64,000 bases of DNA from Histomonas meleagridis (Eukaryota > Parabasalia > Tritrichomonadida > Dientamoebidae), in assembly GCA_020186115.1 (NCBI GenBank), contig WSYJ01000013.1:682001-746000 (forward strand), given 5' to 3'. Positions 59,741 through 64,000 of this stretch are shown here, one piece after another. How positions within the stretch are numbered: the stretch's first letter is position 1; each line of letters begins with the position of its first letter. The notes below the pieces were generated by a model. It saw only the letters and a program-made list of their open reading frames with translations, ran no database searches and was not told the origin of the DNA. The position numbers were made by a program, and so were the translations under genes.

Positions 59741-61081
59741 TTAAAGTTCCATATTTTGATATTGCTCGATAATATATCTAACAGCTGCATCTGTAGTATT
59801 TGGTAACTGAATATTTTGCAATAATTTTCCTTTGCTATATAATACCAATCTTGGAAGTTCAATAGTTTTTGTGTCTTCTCCTGACCAATCATTTCTATAC
59901 AATGAGAATTGACCAATTCTTGCATCAGGAAATATTTTCTGAATTGTTTTCTTTGATTCTACTAAAGGAACCAAACAATTATCATCAGAATAATAAATAC
60001 CTAAAATACTTTTTTCATTTCGTGTAAAGTCTTGGAGTTCAATTGCGTTAATTTCTTCTATTTCTTTACCATCTTGATGAGGAGCCGACATTAAATATCG
60101 TTTTTGTTTTCCTTCCTTCACATCGCGTATAAATTGGGCGCACTTTTCGAAGGTGACTTCACCCGAATAGAAATATTTTGTCACTTTTTTGCCAGATGCA
60201 TCAATCAAACACATTACCTCTTTTTGAAGATCTGGAAATCCATAACGCGAATTTGGAAGATTGAAATAATCGAATGGGATAAATGTGACATTAAACCCTG
60301 AATCATCCATAAGAGATTTGGCTAAATTAATTTGATCTGGTGTGAGATAATAATTATCACTCATTTTTAATGATAATATAATGAACTTTTGCTTGTCTGT
60401 TTCAAGAACATCAACAACAGCAGGATTAAGTTTGTGTATGATGGGAACTGTATATGGTGTGAGAACATTTGCTACTTCTTCTTCATTGGTAGCATTTGCT
60501 AAACCTGGACATTCTAAGAAAGCATTATCTTCAAATCTGTATAAGTAAAATCCTGGCTTAGAAACAAGTGATGGATCACAAAAAGATAAAGATAGTTGAT
60601 TATAATACTTGAAAAAGAATTCACTTAAAGCAGGAAGAGTGGTCTCTGATGCATCTTCAAAAGCTGCTAATACTCCTAACGACGAAATTTGAAAGAAATT
60701 TTGAAGTTCTTCTTTTGTCTTGATATAAGGAATTGATTGTTTTGCGTGTTGATTTACAAAGCTTAAAATTGAGTTGATTGCAAAAGGTGGTGACATTGTG
60801 TTTCTTGGCTTTCCATTTAAAAACTCTATAATAGAAGGAAATGATGAAATGTTAAAGTCACTTGGTTCAACATTTTCTTCATCAGTATCTAGAATAAAGA
60901 AATTTGTTTTTACCCCACTTTGATGCGCTGCATCTGCAAAATTATCAACAACTTGTAAATAATCGTATGCCAAAGTTGAAATTGCCAAAACATACGATTG
61001 ACCACTCTGAGTTTTTTGTTTCATGTCGGTATATTTTATCTTTTGAACAATTGCGCTGGCTGCGCAGATAAAAAGAATCAT
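59741..61081 (-). CDS. PDI-like thioredoxin-fold protein without CxxC
   Basis: 446 residues with a signal peptide (MILFICAASAIVQK). Layout a-b-b'-a'-like, as in protein disulfide isomerases. The first domain has VDNFADAAHQSGVKTNFFIL and NISSFPSIIEFLNGKPRN (PDI: xxGFPTxxxFxxG). Then come b-type stretches (PYIKTKEELQNFFQISSLGV) and a C-terminal thioredoxin-like domain with LPRLVLYSKGKLLQNIQL. No CxxC exists anywhere: the first active site reads STLAYDYLQVV and the last YYSDDNCLVP. It is thus a redox-inactive, perhaps chaperone-like member. No KDEL-type signal at the end (YQNMEL). Confidence 0.75.
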   Translation of the reverse strand: MILFICAASAIVQKIKYTDMKQKTQSGQSYVLAISTLAYDYLQVVDNFADAAHQSGVKTNFFILDTDEENVEPSDFNISSFPSIIEFLNGKPRNTMSPPFAINSILSFVNQHAKQSIPYIKTKEELQNFFQISSLGVLAAFEDASETTLPALSEFFFKYYNQLSLSFCDPSLVSKPGFYLYRFEDNAFLECPGLANATNEEEVANVLTPYTVPIIHKLNPAVVDVLETDKQKFIILSLKMSDNYYLTPDQINLAKSLMDDSGFNVTFIPFDYFNLPNSRYGFPDLQKEVMCLIDASGKKVTKYFYSGEVTFEKCAQFIRDVKEGKQKRYLMSAPHQDGKEIEEINAIELQDFTRNEKSILGIYYSDDNCLVPLVESKKTIQKIFPDARIGQFSLYRNDWSGEDTKTIELPRLVLYSKGKLLQNIQLPNTTDAAVRYIIEQYQNMEL

Positions 61082-61467
61082 ATGTTTTAATTAAAGCAAA
61101 CCTTCTCAATATCATATTCAAAATACCTATCGTTTTTGAATGATAGTGGAGCAAAAGAAAAAGCGTTCTAGGCTTTGATGATTTTACATAAATTTAACAC
61201 TTCTAAAAATTTGCCCTCATAAGAAAGTCGTTTCTTATGTAATCTTTTCTGAATTTGTCAATCGTTCAAAATTATTATGATTTATTAATTTAACCAAATA
61301 ACTTATTCTGCTCGGAAGGAAAATATCTTTTAGTTTCATGGGTTTACTCAATAGATTGCTTTAAAGTTAAAATTTCGACATAATTTTAGGGATAAAAAAA
61401 AATTGTACGTTAAAATAAACGGTCTTTGTACAAAATTTTAACTGTTGTTGCTTGAAGCAATATTTAC
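61082..61467. other. Divergent intergenic region
   Basis: Holds the promoters of the PDI-like gene and the next coiled-coil gene; apart from the TATCGTT site above and a CAATCGTTC core at about 61258, nothing is recognised. Confidence 0.4.
61128..61134. promoter_or_regulatory. TATCGTT motif upstream of the PDI-like gene
   Basis: 47 bases before the ATG (AACGATA on the coding strand). Confidence 0.35.
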
Positions 61468-61893
61468 ATGGAAGAAGACCCCTTATTATATCTTGAAAGC
61501 CTAAAGGAAATGAACAACCATTTACAAAGGAAACTTAAGCGATTGAATGAGCTAGACAAAAAACTTACTATTCAAAATGAAAAAGTAAATGATATTTTCG
61601 AAACTATGCTTGAAACAGAAGAATCACAATGCGTTGATATGGTTGAGTTTGACAAAGAAATAAAATCGTTAAATACGTTTTTATTCAAACAATCCAAAAA
61701 AAGTTACAATGTTTCTCAAAGAAGGCAAGAGAACGCCAAAATCATCATGTATCACATAATGCATATGCAAGGTCTTTCGCCTAGTGAATGTGATGGTTAT
61801 CTTTTGGAAACAGATCCACTTCTTAATGGACTTAAAAATGACACCAAAGCACTTCATGACTTGATTTCTAAATTTTCATCTTTTCTCATATAA
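61468..61893 (+). CDS. Small coiled-coil protein, unknown
   Basis: 141 residues, helical throughout. N-terminal coiled coil (LESLKEMNNHLQRKLKRLNE), a middle basic stretch (QSKKSYNVSQRRQENAKIIM), and a C-terminal helix pair. No known domain. ATG and codon use look real. Confidence 0.6.
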   Translation: MEEDPLLYLESLKEMNNHLQRKLKRLNELDKKLTIQNEKVNDIFETMLETEESQCVDMVEFDKEIKSLNTFLFKQSKKSYNVSQRRQENAKIIMYHIMHMQGLSPSECDGYLLETDPLLNGLKNDTKALHDLISKFSSFLI

Positions 61894-62505
61894 GATTTAT
61901 TAATACAATTCTTCAATAATTTATAAATGATGTTTATAATTGTAACATGTTACTATATATCAGCCTTCTATGTATTAATTACAAAAGCTATTTATCTTAG
62001 AGTTCGCATAAGTCAGAAAATCTAATTTTTAGAAACTTTTCAAACAAATATTTTTTGTAAATAATTCTGGTTTTTATTTTAAACTAATCATTTATTAGGT
62101 TACACTAAGCATATTGCAAAAAGTCATTATCCAAGTTTGAAATCTTCAGTAATAATTTTTTCTATTCTCATCTAATTAGATATTTTGAATATCATCTAAT
62201 TCATATATGTTTTGAAAACTTCTATTTTTTTAAAGTTTTTCATGTTTTATTTAATTTTCTTTATAAGCAACATGTATATTTTTTAAAATAATCATTCTTT
62301 TTTTCGTCTTTAGTGAATAAAAAATATCATGAGCAATATGATTTGGCCTTGAGTTTATCACAATAACACATCGCCTCCATACTATAAATATTTATAGTAT
62401 TTTTTCAATAGTTAAATGATCAGTTGTACACAAAATCAGCAAAAGATTTTATAGTTTACTAAAAATTAACGTACATATATTCAAAACATTTGCAATAAAT
62501 TTGGG
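61894..62505. other. AT-rich intergenic region
   Basis: About 610 bases, no ORF or RNA gene recognised. A short inverted stretch ATAAATATTTAT lies near 62384. Confidence 0.4.
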
Positions 62506-63162
62506 ATGGAAGAGCAATACATTAAAATTCTTCCACTAAAAAATGCAGACCATAAGCGCATATCTAGGAACAAGCGAAATCCTCTCCAACGAATTAAAGT
62601 ATCAAGTAGTACTCCATTATTTTCAATATCAAATTATGTTCAACAATTGGCGAATGTTGACCCAAACAATGTCAGTGTTTTGTTGTATGCTCCACGCACA
62701 AATTCGTGCATACAACTTCCACTTTCATTATCAATATCAGAATATCGATTAATAACAGAGCAAGAAGAAATTCGTTACTCTTTTGTCGACAAAGATAAAG
62801 AAAGCAAAAATGAGAAAAAGCCAAAAAATAAAGTACAATTAATTAATAATCATCCATCACTACAAATAACAAAAATTCAACCAAAGCCCACGCAAGAACC
62901 ACACTATCCCTTGCCTCCTGTAACCCAAATATTTTCTAATTCACAAAATTCAAATTTCTTCACAAATATTGGAGTTCCACTTCTTGACTCCCAAAGTCCA
63001 CTCTTCCACACGGGGTTTTCTTTGTTTTCCTGTTCTTTTGGAATGACTCCACATAGCAATGATTCCCAAACATTACAGATTGCAGAACGAGACAAAGAAA
63101 CAACCAATGAAAACATTTCTCTTAAGAAAGGTATAGAACAATTTTTAAGAAAGGATTCATGA
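62506..63162 (+). CDS. Unknown protein, possible ubiquitin-like N-terminal fold
   Basis: 218 residues. The first about 90 have a beta-grasp-like rhythm (YIKILPLKNADHKRI, NPLQRIKVSSSTPLFSISNY, NNVSVLLYAPRTNSCIQLPL, ITEQEEIRYSF) that recalls RAWUL/ubiquitin-like domains. No RING or other module is present. The rest is a Lys-rich linker and a Ser/Pro/Asn-rich disordered tail ending in a basic helix. A guess at fold only. Confidence 0.5.
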   Translation: MEEQYIKILPLKNADHKRISRNKRNPLQRIKVSSSTPLFSISNYVQQLANVDPNNVSVLLYAPRTNSCIQLPLSLSISEYRLITEQEEIRYSFVDKDKESKNEKKPKNKVQLINNHPSLQITKIQPKPTQEPHYPLPPVTQIFSNSQNSNFFTNIGVPLLDSQSPLFHTGFSLFSCSFGMTPHSNDSQTLQIAERDKETTNENISLKKGIEQFLRKDS

Positions 63163-63414
63163 AAACAATTTTGCTTTTCTGATTTTTTTTTCGTGTTCCA
63201 ATATTTTTATGTCAAATAAAACTTAACAAATTTTTATGCCATTTATTAAATTTTGGATAAAAATTGTTTCGTTTTTCTCATGTTACAATCTCGAATCACA
63301 CAAACAAGATGCCCTTTGTTGAGGGTGAAGATGTTTCATTAGACGACAAAAATTCATACAATTGGATCAAAAAAAAAAATAATAATAATAATCAAATCAA
63401 TGATAAAAACAAAT

Positions 63415-64000
63415 TTACAAACCCATGTTCTGAATTATCTGTTGTGCCATTTCTTTCGCGTTGTCATGAGTGAACACTGCGAAATCTCCGTAATATCGAT
63501 TTTTGATTTCCCTATACTTCGTAAACGGTCCCCTCAGAAAATTTTCGACGGTTTTATCTGACCTCACATTTTGAATAATTTTTGTTTTCGATTTTGCTGC
63601 TTTCAAGAATAATTTAAATAACTTATACATTACGCATCTTAAACAATGATTATTTTCTTTAAAATTATTCATAATAATTTCCGGAATTGTTTTCCATAAT
63701 TCAGACATTAATTGTTGATTCATAAATGCATATCTAAAATATTCTAATGCAGCAAAATGAAGATGTGTATGACTTGAATTTGAAATAATTGCATTAATAA
63801 TAACATTAGAAATGTCCATTGTTAAGAAAAATGAAGTAAATACATCTCCATCAAAATTAAGCATTAATGATAACAGCTCAAGAGCTGCAACACCAGCTCG
63901 CGTCTTAATTAAATGTTCATCTCGAATAATTTCTGTCGCAATGGGGAAAAGGCCGCGCATACTTTCTTTCGTCTTTTCGCAATATAACGCAGTTAACGTC
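63415..64000 (-). CDS. ARM/HEAT-like protein, 5' end outside the window
   Basis: C-terminal at least 195 residues; the frame is open to the right edge (LTALYCEKTKESMRGLFPIA), so the internal Met at 63960 is not the real start. Helical pairs such as RAGVAALELLSLMLNFDGDV, HLHFAALEYFRYAFMNQQLM and CVMYKLFKLFLKAAKSK suggest armadillo-like repeats. Nothing more specific can be recognised. Confidence 0.65.
   Translation of the reverse strand, partial: TLTALYCEKTKESMRGLFPIATEIIRDEHLIKTRAGVAALELLSLMLNFDGDVFTSFFLTMDISNVIINAIISNSSHTHLHFAALEYFRYAFMNQQLMSELWKTIPEIIMNNFKENNHCLRCVMYKLFKLFLKAAKSKTKIIQNVRSDKTVENFLRGPFTKYREIKNRYYGDFAVFTHDNAKEMAQQIIQNMGL

Noticed and set aside
63264-63473. Plus-strand ORF between the last two genes
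   Set aside because: Low-complexity Asn run and overlap with the ARM-like gene end; not convincing.
1-64000. CRISPR arrays, rRNA and tRNA genes
   Set aside because: No regular short repeats with spacers, no rRNA sequence and no convincing tRNA cloverleaf seen on reading; a covariance search was not possible here.

Overview
The window is AT-rich nuclear DNA from a protist. Genes are short to very long, mostly single-exon, and packed on both strands. Several things together point to a parabasalid (trichomonad): BspA-like TpLRR surface proteins with an S/T-rich stalk and one C-terminal membrane segment, ankyrin/DUF3447 proteins, a small two-repeat Myb protein, flagellar genes (a MYCBP/FAP174-like protein and DNAAF1), apparently few introns, and remnants of a Polinton/Maverick element. 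The high AT content and long intergenic stretches would fit a Tritrichomonas-like genome, but I cannot fix the species from this sequence alone. The code is standard in the intact genes.

Layout. 0-7.7 kb: A/B-type cyclin (cut by the window edge), two divergent Rho-like GTPases, glutamyl-tRNA synthetase, a low-complexity protein divergent from a small bromodomain protein, and a MYCBP-like protein. 8.0-11.5 kb: four head-to-tail minus-strand genes for ER/nuclear-membrane or lipid-transfer proteins (reticulon-like, VAP, an MSC-domain membrane protein, an OSBP-related protein). 12.3-20.2 kb: an interrupted ankyrin gene, an HxxxD acyltransferase, DNAAF1, a PAT1-like mRNA-decay factor, and an ALG5-like glycosyltransferase. 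20.5-29.7 kb: a broken BspA-like gene, a 1,895-residue protein with a possible neurofibromin-like Sec14 region, and a protein with a TerD-like C-terminus. 29.9-31.0 kb: a 1.1-kb element with 52-bp terminal inverted repeats and a broken tyrosine recombinase. 31.3-36.6 kb: Myb, inositol-polyphosphate kinase, ankyrin relic, caspase-like protein, small ORF. 36.6-44.8 kb: a VPS13-type bridge protein split by a 14-bp tandem duplication.

45-58 kb is accessory and decayed: a BspA relic, a ten-unit ankyrin array, a deleted Pif1/Helitron-type helicase, a Polinton-like gene block (packaging ATPase intact; integrase, a possible virion protein and three other genes broken), and an alpha-amylase (GH13) relic. 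58.3-64 kb returns to ordinary genes: two coiled-coil proteins, a PDI-like protein without CxxC, an unknown protein and an ARM-like gene cut by the right edge.

The most unusual patterns are these. (1) At three loci, ankyrin repeats are separated by AT-rich interrupters at exactly the repeat junction; they change frame but lack normal splice signals. (2) In the Polinton-like block, nonsense codons are all explainable as CAA>TAA or TGG>TGA, and one gene carries four such stops with no indel. (3) There is a compact tyrosine-recombinase element with long TIRs. (4) A TATCGTT/AACGATA motif recurs near gene starts and resembles the trichomonad Myb recognition element.
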